Below are positions 8,952-18,863 of a DNA stretch of 64,000 nucleotides, in pieces. The translations under genes and the position numbers were made by a program. The notes under the pieces were generated by a model that had not been told where the DNA came from, did no database searches, and saw only the letters and a list, made by a program, of their open reading frames with translations. The stretch is taken from the NCBI RefSeq assembly GCF_000969825.1, contig NZ_KQ033919.1, positions 1,114,005 to 1,178,004 of the forward strand, written 5' to 3'. This DNA is from Parabacteroides gordonii MS-1 = DSM 23371 (GTDB lineage Bacteria > Bacteroidota > Bacteroidia > Bacteroidales > Tannerellaceae). Position 1 is the stretch's first letter. The number at the start of each line of letters is the position of its first letter.

Positions 8952-10469
8952 TTATTTAAGCACTTCAATCGCTCTTTGAATACGACGAATAGATTCTTCT
9001 TTTCCCAATGCTTCGGTAATATCGAAAATATGAGGGCCTTTGCCTTCGCCAACCAATGCCAGACGGGTTGCATTCATGATATTACCTAAATGATATCCTT
9101 TGCTTTCAATCCAGGCTTTCACCTCTTCTTCCGTTCCTTCGATATCGAACGGTTCACGGGTGCGAAGCACTTCGATTAATTCTGCCAGTTGGGCTGCCGA
9201 GTCTGCTTTCCAGCGTTTCTTGGTTGTCTTTTCGTCATATTCGGTCGGAGCGACAAAGAAGAAAGCACATACTTCCCACAGGTCTTTGATAAAGGATACG
9301 CGGTCTTTCATCATACCGACAACCTTTTCCACATAGCCCGGATCGGCTTTTACGCCGTGGTTTACCAGGATGGGCATGAACAGGGCTGCTACTTCCTTAT
9401 TATCTTTTTTCTGGATATACTGGTGATTGAACCATTTTCCCTTTTCATAATCGAACTTGGCACCGGCCTTGCTGCAACGGGTCAGGTCGAAATAGTTGAT
9501 CAGTTCCTCCATGCTCATCATTTCCTGGTCGTTGCCCGGGTTCCAGCCTAGCAAAGCCAGGAAGTTGACAACGGCTTCAGGCAGATAACCACTTTCGCGG
9601 TATCCCGAAGAGATATCGCCGGTCTTGGGATCGTGCCATTCCAACGGGAAGACAGGGAAACCTAAACGGTCGCCGTCACGTTTGCTCAGTTTACCGTTTC
9701 CTTCCGGTTTCAGCAACAGGGCCAGGTGGGCAAACTGCGGCATTGTCTCCGTCCAGCCGAAATAACGGTATAATAATACGTGGAGCGGAGCACTGGGCAA
9801 CCATTCCTCACCACGGATCACATGGGTTACTTCCATCAAATGGTCGTCCACAATGTTTGCCAGGTGGTAAGTAGGCAGTTGGTCTGCCGATTTATACAAT
9901 ACTTTATCATCCAGGATAGAAGAGTTGATCACCACTTCCCCGCGGATAATATCGTTTACATGGATATCTTCATTCGGTTCGATCTTCACACGGACTACAT
10001 ACTGATGTCCGGCATCGATCAACGCTTTTGTTTCTTCAGCAGAAAGAGTCAGCGAGTTACGCATCTGAAGGCGTGTCGAAGCGTCATACTGGAAATTGGC
10101 GATCTCCTGACGTTTGGCATCCAGTTCCGCCGGTGTATCGAATGCGATATAAGCATGACCGTCGTTCAACAGCTGGTCTACATATTCTTTGTAAATAGCT
10201 TTCCGTTCGCTCTGGCGATAAGGGCCGTATTCGCCGCCGAAGTTCACGCCTTCGTCGAACTTGATCCCTAACCAGGTCAGCGCTTCGATGATATAAGCTT
10301 CGGCACCGGGAACAAACCGTTGTGAGTCGGTATCTTCAATACGTAAGATCAAATCTCCGCCATTCTGTTTGGCAAATAAATAATTGTATAAAGCTGTACG
10401 AACACCGCCGATATGCAGCGCCCCTGTCGGGCTGGGTGCAAAACGGACTCTAACTTTCCTTTGAGTCAT
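8952..10469 (-). CDS. gltX: Glutamyl-tRNA synthetase
   Basis: Class I aminoacyl-tRNA synthetase that charges tRNA-Glu. The 505-residue product has the N-terminal [13 protein letters not shown] signature with HIGG at about residues 19-22, a Rossmann catalytic domain, the KMSKS-type loop KLSKRDGDR, and an alpha-helical anticodon-binding C-terminus. It is the first gene of a gltX-waaA transcript, with a consensus -7 element about 27 bp before the ATG. Nothing unusual was seen. A tRNA-Glu gene lies 25 kb away at 35959. Confidence 0.97.
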   Translation of the reverse strand: MTQRKVRVRFAPSPTGALHIGGVRTALYNYLFAKQNGGDLILRIEDTDSQRFVPGAEAYIIEALTWLGIKFDEGVNFGGEYGPYRQSERKAIYKEYVDQLLNDGHAYIAFDTPAELDAKRQEIANFQYDASTRLQMRNSLTLSAEETKALIDAGHQYVVRVKIEPNEDIHVNDIIRGEVVINSSILDDKVLYKSADQLPTYHLANIVDDHLMEVTHVIRGEEWLPSAPLHVLLYRYFGWTETMPQFAHLALLLKPEGNGKLSKRDGDRLGFPVFPLEWHDPKTGDISSGYRESGYLPEAVVNFLALLGWNPGNDQEMMSMEELINYFDLTRCSKAGAKFDYEKGKWFNHQYIQKKDNKEVAALFMPILVNHGVKADPGYVEKVVGMMKDRVSFIKDLWEVCAFFFVAPTEYDEKTTKKRWKADSAAQLAELIEVLRTREPFDIEGTEEEVKAWIESKGYHLGNIMNATRLALVGEGKGPHIFDITEALGKEESIRRIQRAIEVLK

Positions 10470-10495
10470 AATTCTTTCATTCTATAATAATGCGG

Positions 10496-10544
10496 CAAAA
10501 GTAGGCCTTTTTTTTCTCTTAATAAACTTTTTTACGTACATTTC
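10496..10544. promoter_or_regulatory. Divergent promoters of gltX and the HD phosphodiesterase gene
   Basis: TACTTTTG on the minus strand (10496-10503) fits the -7 consensus for gltX with a leader of about 20 nt. TACATTTC on the plus strand (10537-10544) is one base off consensus and would serve the gene starting at 10564. Confidence 0.5.
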
Positions 10545-10563
10545 GCCCTTAAATGAGAAACTT

Positions 10564-12594
10564 ATGAAGCTAAAAAACTATAGTATACATCCTGCCGTGT
10601 ATTTCATTGTCGCGGCACTGCTTATTGCCTACTTTTTTCCGCGTGAGGGAAAGTTCCGCTACCAGTTCTACGAAGGCAAGCCCTGGAGATACGGATTACT
10701 AACCGCTCCGAGCGATTTCCCCATCTATAAGACTGATGCGGAAGTGGATGCGGAGAGAGACAGCATACTGAAGAATTTCGAACCTTACTTCCGGATGGAT
10801 GCTACCGTCGAAAACACGGAAGTAGACAAACTGCGTGAGGCCTACTCTACCACTTTGAGCCATAAAGCGACACCGGCTTATATGCAGTATATCGAGAACA
10901 GCCTTGTCAAGCTATATAAGAACGGTATTATTTCATCGCAGGAGCTAGACGATCTGAAAAAGGATAAATACGAGCGGGTCAACCTGTTGGAAAACAACGT
11001 AGCCCACTCCCGGTATGCCAGCGACTTCTTTACGGTCAAGACGGCTTACGAATTTATCATCAACAACTGTCCGCCCCGTCTGGATAAATCCGTCCTGCAA
11101 TCGTGCGACATCAATAACTTCCTGACTGAAAACATTGCGTACGACAAAGACATGTCGGAAAAAGTCAAAGAGGATATACTTCGCAGCGTATCCCTGGCTA
11201 ATGGGATGGTACAGGCCGGAGAACGTATTGTCGACAGGGGGGAGATTATCGACAACCATACCTACAATGTACTCCGCTCCCTTAAGATCGTACACGAGAC
11301 CAAGTCGGGAGGTGCTCAACGCCAGAGCATTATCTTGGGGGGACAATTCGTACTGGTATTGGGTCTTATTTTCTGTTTCTGGTTGTATCTGTGGTCTTTC
11401 CGGTTAAAGATACTGCATAACAGGCGGAATGCGCTTTTCCTTATCCTGTGCATATTCGTCAGTTGCGTACTGACTGAACTTTGTGTTACTTATGGCTTGT
11501 TTAATGTGTATATACTGCCTTTCGCGATCGTGCCGATCGTTGTGCGTACCTTCTTCGACTCCCGCACGGCTTTATTTACCCATCTGGTCATCGTACTGAT
11601 CTGTTCGTTGATGGTTCCTTTCCCGCACGAGTTCCTGCTGTTGCAGATCATTGCCGGGATGGTGGTTACATTCAGCCTGAGGGATCTGTCGGAACGTTCG
11701 CAACTGATCCGCTGCGCATTCCTAATCTTCATGTCCTATACATTATGTTATATTAGTCTGGCGCTCTACCAGGAAGCCGATTTCAATAAGATCAACTGGT
11801 TGATGATCCTGTATTTCGGTATCAATTTCATCCTGCTGATGTTTACTTATATCCTGGTATATATGCTGGAAAAGACATTCGGTTACGTGTCGAGCATCAC
11901 CCTGGTGGAGCTTTCCAATATCAACACACCTGTCTTGAAAAAGCTGTCGGAGACTGCGCCCGGAACCTTCCAGCATTCCTTGCAGGTTTCTATCCTGGCT
12001 TCGGAAGCGGCTGCCAAGATCGGGGCCAATGCCCAGTTGGTTCGTACAGGAGCGATGTACCATGATATAGGAAAGATGGCTAATCCTGCTTTCTTCACTG
12101 AAAATCAGAGCAGTGTCAACCCGCATAACCAACTCACTTTCGACCAGAGTGCCAAAGTGATCATCAACCATGTAACGGACGGGGTACGGATTGCAGAAAA
12201 GGCATTGTTGCCTAAAGCCGTTGTCGACTTTATCCGTACTCATCACGGACTGGGGAAAGCGAAATATTTCTATAACTCATTCAAGAACCAGTATCCGGAA
12301 AAGGATATCGACGAAGGAACATTTACCTATCCGGGGCCGAACCCGTTCTCCAAAGAGACTGCCATATTAATGATGGCGGACTCCGTTGAAGCTGCCTCCC
12401 GTAGCCTGAAAGAACATACGGAAGAGAGCATCAAGCAGTTAGTCGATAAGATCATTGACGGGCAAATTGCAGACGGCCTGTTGAAGAGTGCCCCGCTGAC
12501 TTTCCGGGATGTGGAAACAGTAAAGAGTGTCTTCGTTGATAAACTAAAGACGATGTTCCATACACGGATCAGTTATCCGGATCTGAAGAAATAG
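10564..12594 (+). CDS. 7TM-HD family membrane phosphodiesterase (PgpH/YqfF-like)
   Basis: Homologue of PgpH, a membrane-bound HD-domain enzyme that in Firmicutes hydrolyses cyclic di-AMP. The 676-residue product has an N-terminal membrane anchor, an extracytoplasmic 7TMR-HDED-like domain (about 40-260), a block of transmembrane helices (about 265-450) and a cytoplasmic HD domain (about 465-640). In the HD domain FQHSLQVSILASEAA gives the first metal-binding His and YHDIGK (about 499-504) gives the HD pair. IRTHHG and the later DSVEA segment complete the site. Cyclic di-AMP as substrate is inferred from the family. Its last 26 bp overlap the convergent tyrosine phosphatase gene. Confidence 0.88.
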   Translation: MKLKNYSIHPAVYFIVAALLIAYFFPREGKFRYQFYEGKPWRYGLLTAPSDFPIYKTDAEVDAERDSILKNFEPYFRMDATVENTEVDKLREAYSTTLSHKATPAYMQYIENSLVKLYKNGIISSQELDDLKKDKYERVNLLENNVAHSRYASDFFTVKTAYEFIINNCPPRLDKSVLQSCDINNFLTENIAYDKDMSEKVKEDILRSVSLANGMVQAGERIVDRGEIIDNHTYNVLRSLKIVHETKSGGAQRQSIILGGQFVLVLGLIFCFWLYLWSFRLKILHNRRNALFLILCIFVSCVLTELCVTYGLFNVYILPFAIVPIVVRTFFDSRTALFTHLVIVLICSLMVPFPHEFLLLQIIAGMVVTFSLRDLSERSQLIRCAFLIFMSYTLCYISLALYQEADFNKINWLMILYFGINFILLMFTYILVYMLEKTFGYVSSITLVELSNINTPVLKKLSETAPGTFQHSLQVSILASEAAAKIGANAQLVRTGAMYHDIGKMANPAFFTENQSSVNPHNQLTFDQSAKVIINHVTDGVRIAEKALLPKAVVDFIRTHHGLGKAKYFYNSFKNQYPEKDIDEGTFTYPGPNPFSKETAILMMADSVEAASRSLKEHTEESIKQLVDKIIDGQIADGLLKSAPLTFRDVETVKSVFVDKLKTMFHTRISYPDLKK

Positions 12595-13051
12595 TTTCCA
12601 ATAGTCCCCCACAGGCATCTTCCAGTAAATCGAGTACCAGCTCGAAACCGGAGGCGCCTCCATAATACGGATCGGGCACGTGATCGTATAGCTTGTTACG
12701 GCTATACTCGGTCATCTGGTGTATCTTAGCTACGGACTCCAAATCCGGAGCCTTGCGTTTCAGGTCGTCGATATTCCTGTCGTCCATGCCGACGATCAAG
12801 TCGAAATCATAAAAATCCTGCGTGCGGACAGGACGGGAGATGGAATCCAATACATATCCCCGGCGGGCAGCATGCGCCCTCATCCGCTGATCGGCCGGAT
12901 CACCTTCGTGGTATCCCATGATCCCGGCGGAGTCTATAAATATCGACTTCTCCAACCCGGCGTCTTTCACCAGTTTCTTCATGACAGCCTCAGCCGACGG
13001 AGAACGACAAATATTACCCAGACAAACAAATAAAACCTTATACTTTTCCAT
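12569..13051 (-). CDS. Low-molecular-weight protein-tyrosine phosphatase
   Basis: Cytoplasmic LMW-PTP of 160 residues. The P-loop VCLGNICRSPSAE provides the nucleophile Cys10 and Arg16 (C-X5-R). The general-acid loop is DPYYGG near residue 122. Both match the family, as does the length. It follows priA by 31 bp on the same strand and is probably co-transcribed with it. Its 3' end overlaps the convergent HD phosphodiesterase gene by 26 bp. The substrate is unknown; in other bacteria such enzymes often act with tyrosine kinases of polysaccharide export, but none is present here. Confidence 0.93.
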   Translation of the reverse strand: MEKYKVLFVCLGNICRSPSAEAVMKKLVKDAGLEKSIFIDSAGIMGYHEGDPADQRMRAHAARRGYVLDSISRPVRTQDFYDFDLIVGMDDRNIDDLKRKAPDLESVAKIHQMTEYSRNKLYDHVPDPYYGGASGFELVLDLLEDACGGLLETISSDPDN

Positions 13052-13082
13052 AACTCTAACCTTTCTATTTTTAATTAAACGA

Positions 13083-15545
13083 CTAAGCCGGATCTACATC
13101 ATAATGTACGATCAACTGCTTAAAGGGTATCTGATTCTGCATATCCAGATAGACAGCTTCCAGTATCTCCCTGACAGGAGCTATGGCGGCGGCTATCTCG
13201 ATCTTCATAATGATCTTTTTAATATGGAGCGTTTGTACACGGGTTACGGGAGGGGTAACAGGCCCCAACACTCGTTCGCCCAGACGAACACGTAATTTCT
13301 CGGCATATAAGGCAGACATTTCCTGCAGGATAGTCTCGTTCCGGCTGCGAAGTACCAGCACGATCAACCTGTAATAGGGTGGATACCGGAACATGCTGCG
13401 CTCGCTCAACTGTAAAGCGACCATTTCCTTATAGGCAAAATGCTGTACCATCCGTATCAGGGGATGCTCCGGCTGGGAAGTCTGGAGAATGACGACACCC
13501 CGCTTATCCCTCCTGCCCGCACGTCCACTGACCTGCACCATCAACTGGAAAGCCCGCTCATGCGCCCGGAAGTCAGGATAATTCATCAGGTTATCGGCAT
13601 TCAGTATGCCTACTACGCTGACATTTCCGAAATCCAGTCCTTTCGATAACATCTGCGTACCGATAAGTATCTGTGTTTTACCTTTCTCAAAGTCTGCGAT
13701 GATACGTTCATAGGCGGTACGGGTACGGGCGGTATCAAAATCCAGCCGTTCCACCTTTGCCGACGGGAACAGGGTTGCGATCTCCTCCTCCACCTTCTCC
13801 GTACCGAATCCCATCATCTTTAATTCCGTACTCTGGCACTGCGGACAATGCGGCGGTAACTGGATCTTGTAACCACAATAATGACAAACCAACTGATTAT
13901 GATATTTATGATAGGTCAGACTGACATCGCAGTTGACACAATGAGGAACCCATCCGCAACTCTTACACTCGATCAACGGGGCAAATCCACGGCGGTTCTG
14001 AAAGAGAATAGCCTGTTCGCCACGAGCCAGCGCCGCATTCACCTTCTCCACCAACAAAGGGGAGAACAGTGTATCCTTCATGATCTTCTTCCGTTTCAGC
14101 TCTTTGATATCCACCGGGATAATCTCCGGCATCAGACAATCGCCAAAACGGGTAGTCAACTCCACTAGCCCGTATTTATCGGATGTTGCATTAAAATAAG
14201 AATCGATAGAAGGAGTGGCAGAACCGAGCAACGTCTTGGCACCGTGCATACCGGCCAGCACTATCGCAGCATTCCGGGCATGATACCGGGGAGCCGGATC
14301 TTGTTGCTTATACGTATTCTCATGTTCCTCGTCTACGACAATCAAACCCAGATCCTTAAACGGCAGAAAAAGGGATGAGCGTACTCCGAGCACCAGCATC
14401 GGGCCATTCCCATGCAGCAGCTTATTCCACACCTCCACCCGTTCGTTATCCGAAAACTTGGAATGATATACCAGCAGTTTATCCCCGAACAGCTTTGCCA
14501 ACCGTTCGGTTATTTGTGTCGTGATGGCTATTTCGGGCAACATATACAATACCTGCCGCCCCAGCTTCAGCACCTCATCGATCAGCCGTACATATATTTC
14601 CGTCTTACCGCTCGAGGTAACCCCATGAAGGAGACAAACCTCTTTAGAAGTAAAAACATCATGTATCTCGTTGTAAGCCTTTTCCTGTGCAGGACTTAAC
14701 AGACTGAGCGGTTGCAGGCGGCAGACCGGAACCTGCAAACGTCCCACTTCCTTCTCGTAACTTTCCAGTACTCCCCGCTTCAGCAATCCGTCCAATATGG
14801 TGGACGAACAACCGCTGCGTTCCAGCAATTCTTTCTTTGAGACTTCCTGTACCAATGCCGGATTTAAGGCATGACTCAAGTCCAGAAAACAAACGAGTAA
14901 AAGCTCCTGCTTCTTTGCCCGCTTAAAATCGGCAAATGCCTCCTGCAAACGTTCTTCCGTGGCATACTCCTCCGATAAGCGGATGAAGGTCTGCATCTTC
15001 GGAACAAATCCCCGTTTCATTTCCTCACTCACCATCACTGCGCCGCGTGCCATCAAGGAAGCAACCACCGGAACGACATTGCGCAGGCCGGTCTTTTTTT
15101 CCAGTTCCGACACCGTTAGCTTCAAGACACCTTTAAAGGCATCCAGGACAGCCTGTTCGTTCGGCCTCAGCGGGCCATCCGCTTCGTAATCGGCATTATA
15201 GGTAACGGCTGTTTCACTCTCCAGTTTCAGGCCGGAAGGCAGGGCGGCTTTATAGACATCGCCCAGCTTACACATGTAGTAAGAGGAAATCCATTTCCAG
15301 AAACGAAGCTGCGGCCTGCGAAGCACAGGGGTTGCATCCAGCAGGGCATAAATTTCTTTCGTTTCAAAATCCGTATCGGGCTTACGCTCGTGCACATCCA
15401 TTACGATAGCCGTATAATAGCGTTTCTTGCCGAAATGAACTATTACCCGGCAACCGGGAATAACGGCTGTTTCCAGATCGGAAGGAATGCTATAGGTATA
15501 GCTATTCTCCAACGGCAGGGGTAGTATGACATCTGCATATTTCAT
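13083..15545 (-). CDS. priA: Primosomal protein N' (replication restart helicase PriA)
   Basis: 3'-to-5' helicase that recognises stalled forks and reloads the replisome. The 820-residue product has an N-terminal DNA-binding domain, Walker A (GVTSSGKTEIY), Walker B with DEEH (VVDEEHENTYKQQDPAPRYH), and the zinc-binding insert with eight cysteines (CKSCGWVPHCVNC and CHYCGY...CPQC). The C-terminal helicase motifs include GTQMLSKGLDF and QVSGRAGR. All parts are intact and length is normal. The -7 element lies only about 10 bp upstream of the ATG, so the leader is very short. Confidence 0.96.
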   Translation of the reverse strand: MKYADVILPLPLENSYTYSIPSDLETAVIPGCRVIVHFGKKRYYTAIVMDVHERKPDTDFETKEIYALLDATPVLRRPQLRFWKWISSYYMCKLGDVYKAALPSGLKLESETAVTYNADYEADGPLRPNEQAVLDAFKGVLKLTVSELEKKTGLRNVVPVVASLMARGAVMVSEEMKRGFVPKMQTFIRLSEEYATEERLQEAFADFKRAKKQELLLVCFLDLSHALNPALVQEVSKKELLERSGCSSTILDGLLKRGVLESYEKEVGRLQVPVCRLQPLSLLSPAQEKAYNEIHDVFTSKEVCLLHGVTSSGKTEIYVRLIDEVLKLGRQVLYMLPEIAITTQITERLAKLFGDKLLVYHSKFSDNERVEVWNKLLHGNGPMLVLGVRSSLFLPFKDLGLIVVDEEHENTYKQQDPAPRYHARNAAIVLAGMHGAKTLLGSATPSIDSYFNATSDKYGLVELTTRFGDCLMPEIIPVDIKELKRKKIMKDTLFSPLLVEKVNAALARGEQAILFQNRRGFAPLIECKSCGWVPHCVNCDVSLTYHKYHNQLVCHYCGYKIQLPPHCPQCQSTELKMMGFGTEKVEEEIATLFPSAKVERLDFDTARTRTAYERIIADFEKGKTQILIGTQMLSKGLDFGNVSVVGILNADNLMNYPDFRAHERAFQLMVQVSGRAGRRDKRGVVILQTSQPEHPLIRMVQHFAYKEMVALQLSERSMFRYPPYYRLIVLVLRSRNETILQEMSALYAEKLRVRLGERVLGPVTPPVTRVQTLHIKKIIMKIEIAAAIAPVREILEAVYLDMQNQIPFKQLIVHYDVDPA

Positions 15546-15554
15546 TTACGAGGT

Positions 15555-15562
15555 CAAAAGTA
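15555..15562 (-). promoter_or_regulatory. -7 element of priA
   Basis: TACTTTTG on the minus strand fits TAnnTTTG. The predicted start site is within a few bases of the ATG at 15545, giving a nearly leaderless mRNA. Confidence 0.45.
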
Positions 15563-15592
15563 ACAAAAAAGGCCGGACTGTTAAAGCCCGAC
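15563..15592 (-). terminator. Terminator of the small outer-membrane barrel gene
   Basis: On the minus strand GGTCGGGCT and AGTCCGGCC form a nine-pair stem with wobble pairs, followed by a run of six T. It lies 23 bp after the stop at 15616. Confidence 0.65.
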
Positions 15593-15615
15593 CCTGCATA
15601 TCTTTCCATCTGTTA

Positions 15616-16185
15616 TCAGAACAAGACAGCGGCTGTGATAGACCATCCGCGGTTCTTTCCTTTCAAGTCGATTTTCTTTGCGCTGTAGTTATCCGTCAGT
15701 CCCAGGCCATAGTTGATACCTACCTGCAGGTGCTTGACAAGCTCCACGCCCGCCCCGAAATTCAGACCGGCACTAAAACTCTTAGCTTCCAACTGGTCGC
15801 CTACTACATCCCATATCTTATCCCCGCCTACACGGAAACCTACATACGGCCCCGCAGCCACATACGCCTTAATGATCGGCAAGCCGAATTTCCATTTCAG
15901 GTTGACCGGCACATCGATATAATCGGTTTTAAACTCGTCCGACCCTTTCTGCGAATAGAGGACGGCAGCATCCACACCTAAACCGGCCATCGGCACCATT
16001 GCTTCAATCATCGGCCCGATCTGGAAACCGGTCACATTATCTGACTTCAGATTCTTTGGCAGATTCGTAAAATGGATAGAAGAAATATTCACCCCGCCTT
16101 TAAGCCCAAAACGGATTTGGGACTGTGCAGGAATAGCCATTAACATCATCAATGCAAATAAAACAAACCCAACAATCTTCTTCAT
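15616..16185 (-). CDS. Small outer-membrane beta-barrel protein (PorT-like family)
   Basis: Secreted 189-residue protein with a signal peptide (MKKIVGFVLFALMMLMAIPAQSQ) and a barrel pattern of alternating residues: FGLKGGVNISSIHF, YIDVPVNLKWKFG, AYVAAGPYVGFRVGG, LNFGAGVELVKHLQVGINYG, ending in aromatic AAVLF. This matches the outer-membrane beta-barrel (PorT-like) proteins common in Bacteroidota, whose functions are mostly unknown. A cobalamin riboswitch lies about 285 bp upstream on the same strand with no gene between, so B12-dependent expression is likely. A role in corrinoid uptake or envelope adaptation is inference only. The gene ends in its own terminator. Confidence 0.82.
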   Translation of the reverse strand: MKKIVGFVLFALMMLMAIPAQSQIRFGLKGGVNISSIHFTNLPKNLKSDNVTGFQIGPMIEAMVPMAGLGVDAAVLYSQKGSDEFKTDYIDVPVNLKWKFGLPIIKAYVAAGPYVGFRVGGDKIWDVVGDQLEAKSFSAGLNFGAGVELVKHLQVGINYGLGLTDNYSAKKIDLKGKNRGWSITAAVLF

Positions 16186-16469
16186 ATTCTTATTCTTTAT
16201 TAAATTCAGCTACAAATAAACAGACTTTTCCCATAATAAACAAATAATCCCTGCAAACTGTTCACCCGTTAAAAAGGAAAGCATGCACCGGTTACGGAGC
16301 TCATCCCGCCAGCCGATCCATGCCTCTTTTCCTAATTATTATGGCAAAATAATTAAAAACAGATAGTTAAAAGACAGCTATGCGGAAAGTTGAAGCAAGA
16401 ATAGTGAAGGCTACAAATGCCTTATCTTCTCTTCCGGCCTTTCCTCGAAGCCGTCGAAATAATATGCCT

Positions 16470-16618
16470 TGCAGGTCTTCTGACTTACTTCCGGATCAAG
16501 CGCCTTCCCATTCTCCTTACAGAACAGTGGCAAAAGTATTGCCTGATACGTTATGAAGCTTACAGCAGCGGGACTGTTTGGGATTTTCACCCAATTCCCT
16601 TTTAATCCTTTCCTGCGA
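16470..16618 (-). promoter_or_regulatory. Cobalamin (B12) riboswitch
   Basis: Reading the minus strand, the conserved core of the cobalamin aptamer is seen in order: P1 strand GCAGG (16612-16616), GGGAATTGGGTGAAAATCCC, ACAGTCCCGCTGCTGTAAGC, TGCCACTGTTCTG, GGAGAATGGGAAGG, AAGTAAGTCAGAAGACC, and closing P1 strand CCTGC (16471-16475). It is transcribed toward the small barrel gene at 15616-16185. The stretch 16186-16469 between them contains no credible gene. In most bacteria this riboswitch represses B12 uptake or synthesis genes when B12 is abundant. Confidence 0.93.
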
Positions 16619-16707
16619 TTGCAGGTCCAGAACAATGCACAATGCAAATATAATACTTTTTTTATTACCAATCGTGATTTATCAGGTAATTTCATCCGAA
16701 TCGAACG

Positions 16708-18276
16708 TTAGTCAGCACCTCTTATCTGCCAATCACTGATGGTATGCCGCTCCCGGTCAAAACCGATAGCAACTTTCATGACCGGGAGCCCGCACAAGGC
16801 GAAACGTTCGGGATAATCCCGTAAATGGATCTGGTTCATGGCCGCATCTGCCGTCTTATCGAGCTTTAACTCCACGACATAAAGCGTCGTTTTCGTACGC
16901 ATCACCATATCCACACGACCGCGAGGAGTACGCACTTCCACATCCACATACATACCAAGCAAACTGAATATGGTATATAGCAAAGACTGGTAATGCCCCT
17001 CGTAATCGGTATTATCACATTTGGGGATCGTGGAAAGGAAAGTCTGCAATAAACAAAGGGCATCGTCCATTCGTTCTCCGGCTATCGCCTCGAAAAGAAG
17101 CGCAACCGTCGTAAGACCATCGGCGGTATGTTGATGGAGATAACCGGGCAGTAAACTTTTCATCAATCCCATACGTACCTCTTTATTGGGAATGTCGAGC
17201 GTATAAAGTTCCGTCAGTTCGGAATAATCTTTTATCGTGATATAACCGCTTTGGTAGAGCAGCGGGGTAATGTCCGTCATTCGCTCTGTCGGTGCATCGA
17301 ACGATTCGGAAATAACTTTCCGACCTCCGATCTGCTGGGGTTTTACATGGTATTTGTTCAACATCTCGATCAAATAGGTAGGTGTACCACTGCCAAACCA
17401 ATAAGAGCCGATTTTACCATCCGCAAAAGCATTCAGCAAGCTGAACGGATTATAAATGTCGGGCGATGGATAAGTAAAATGATAGCCGTCATAATTCTCC
17501 CTCAAACGTGCAACAAGTTCCGGACAGGTAATCTGCATCTTCTTCGCAAGCAATTCCAAATCATGATTCATTTGCGTCAACATCTCCTCTTCCGTGATAC
17601 CGCAAATAGCGGAATATGAACCGTCCATGCTGATATTCTTTATATTGTTCAGTTCACTGAATATACTCAACTGGGAGAACTTTGTAATACCGGTGAGGAA
17701 GACATAACGCAGATAAGGATCGCAAGCCTTCAACGGACTGTAGAAATTACGCATCACGTTTCGTAACACAGGCAAGTTTTTTTCTTCATGCATCACATCG
17801 AGAAGCGGCGCATCATATTCATCGATCAGCACCACCACTTGCCGCCCTGTCCGCTTGTAAGCGCATTGTATCAAATTAGCCAGCCGGATATTGACATCTT
17901 TCTCTCCTATATGGCAATCATAACGATCCTCATATCCTGACAAGAGGAAATCCAACATACGATTCAAACGGGCTTCATCCACATGCTTCGCCATGCTGAC
18001 ATCAAAATGGAGTACCGGGTAAGCTACCCATTCTTTCTCCAGTTTCTCCATAGCCAACCCTTCAAACAAATCCTTGCGTCCCTCGAAATAGGCATGGAGC
18101 GTCGAGGCAAGTAGCGATTTGCCGAAACGGCGTGGACGGCTCAGGAATACATATTTAGAATCAGCATGTGTCATGCGATAAACATATTCCGTTTTATCAA
18201 TATACAAATACCCCTTTCCCCTGATCTCGGAGAAAGTCTGTATACCTATCGGATAAAGTCGTCGTTGCATTTCCAT
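16708..18276 (-). CDS. AAA-ATPase-like / PD-(D/E)XK nuclease-like protein
   Basis: 522-residue cytoplasmic protein of a type highly repeated in Bacteroidota genomes. The N-terminal AAA-ATPase-like domain (about 8-290) begins GIQTFSEIRGKGYLYIDKTE and has a P-loop in SRPRRFGKSLLAS and a Walker B in VVVLIDEYDAPL. The C-terminal part (about 400-520) has a PD-(D/E)XK nuclease-like core, RGRVDMVMRTKTTLYVVELK, with the D and ExK residues retained. The biological role of this family is not established; defence or mobile-element links have been suggested. It stands alone behind its own promoter. Both halves appear intact. Confidence 0.85.
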   Translation of the reverse strand: MEMQRRLYPIGIQTFSEIRGKGYLYIDKTEYVYRMTHADSKYVFLSRPRRFGKSLLASTLHAYFEGRKDLFEGLAMEKLEKEWVAYPVLHFDVSMAKHVDEARLNRMLDFLLSGYEDRYDCHIGEKDVNIRLANLIQCAYKRTGRQVVVLIDEYDAPLLDVMHEEKNLPVLRNVMRNFYSPLKACDPYLRYVFLTGITKFSQLSIFSELNNIKNISMDGSYSAICGITEEEMLTQMNHDLELLAKKMQITCPELVARLRENYDGYHFTYPSPDIYNPFSLLNAFADGKIGSYWFGSGTPTYLIEMLNKYHVKPQQIGGRKVISESFDAPTERMTDITPLLYQSGYITIKDYSELTELYTLDIPNKEVRMGLMKSLLPGYLHQHTADGLTTVALLFEAIAGERMDDALCLLQTFLSTIPKCDNTDYEGHYQSLLYTIFSLLGMYVDVEVRTPRGRVDMVMRTKTTLYVVELKLDKTADAAMNQIHLRDYPERFALCGLPVMKVAIGFDRERHTISDWQIRGAD

Positions 18277-18295
18277 AATCCTATTTCTTTTATCA

Positions 18296-18303
18296 CAAAG
18301 TTA
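18296..18303 (-). promoter_or_regulatory. -7 element of the AAA-ATPase/nuclease-like gene
   Basis: TAACTTTG on the minus strand fits TAnnTTTG, with a leader of roughly 13 nt before the ATG at 18276. Confidence 0.45.
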
Positions 18304-18319
18304 CGTGAAACAAAAGAGA

Positions 18320-18787
18320 TTACCAAATGACACAATATACAAAATACCCGCAAAGACCGACTTTCAGCACCACGCTGACCAAGAAACCAATAAACGCCCC
18401 GACTCCAGCTTTCATTGCCTCGCCAAACGCCTTTCCGCCCAACAATTCTCCTATCAAAGCACCGATAAACGGTCCTAACAAAATGCCCCACGGGGCAAAC
18501 AGGAAGATTCCCGCAACCGTTCCGATCACGCATCCCCAGTTGCCCCACCTACTTCCTCCACTATATTTGGTTCCCAATATTGGCGTCACATAATCCAATA
18601 CTTGAGCTACAACGACCAATATTCCCCACGTAACCAACTGCCCGACCGTAAACTGAAACCGCTCCGTCGCCTGCAACAATAATAATCCCACATACGCCAT
18701 TGGCGGACCAGGCAATACAGGCAGGAAACATCCGGCAAAACCCAATAGCAGACAGAGGCCGGCTAACACATATAATAATATATCCAT
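18320..18787 (-). CDS. DUF456 family small membrane protein
   Basis: 155-residue integral membrane protein with about four hydrophobic segments. It has the Gly/Pro-rich family pattern: LLGFAGCFLPVLPGPPMAYVGLLL near the N-terminus, then TPILGTKYSGGSRWGNWGC and GIFLFAPWGILLGPFIGALIGELL. This matches the DUF456 family, whose function is unknown. It lies 43 bp upstream of the AAA-ATPase-like gene on the same strand, but that gene has its own promoter. No link to its neighbours is evident. Confidence 0.85.
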   Translation of the reverse strand: MDILLYVLAGLCLLLGFAGCFLPVLPGPPMAYVGLLLLQATERFQFTVGQLVTWGILVVVAQVLDYVTPILGTKYSGGSRWGNWGCVIGTVAGIFLFAPWGILLGPFIGALIGELLGGKAFGEAMKAGVGAFIGFLVSVVLKVGLCGYFVYCVIW

Positions 18788-18863
18788 TTTACATTGAATT
18801 TAAAATTGCTAATATAGGACATTTCCACAATTATGGGCATAATGTCGCTTCTAGACACTGTCT

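Noticed and set aside
16411..16695. 94-codon minus-strand frame between the AAA-ATPase-like gene and the small barrel gene
   Set aside because: It runs straight through the conserved cobalamin aptamer; the translation has no domain or signal features, so the riboswitch explains the sequence.
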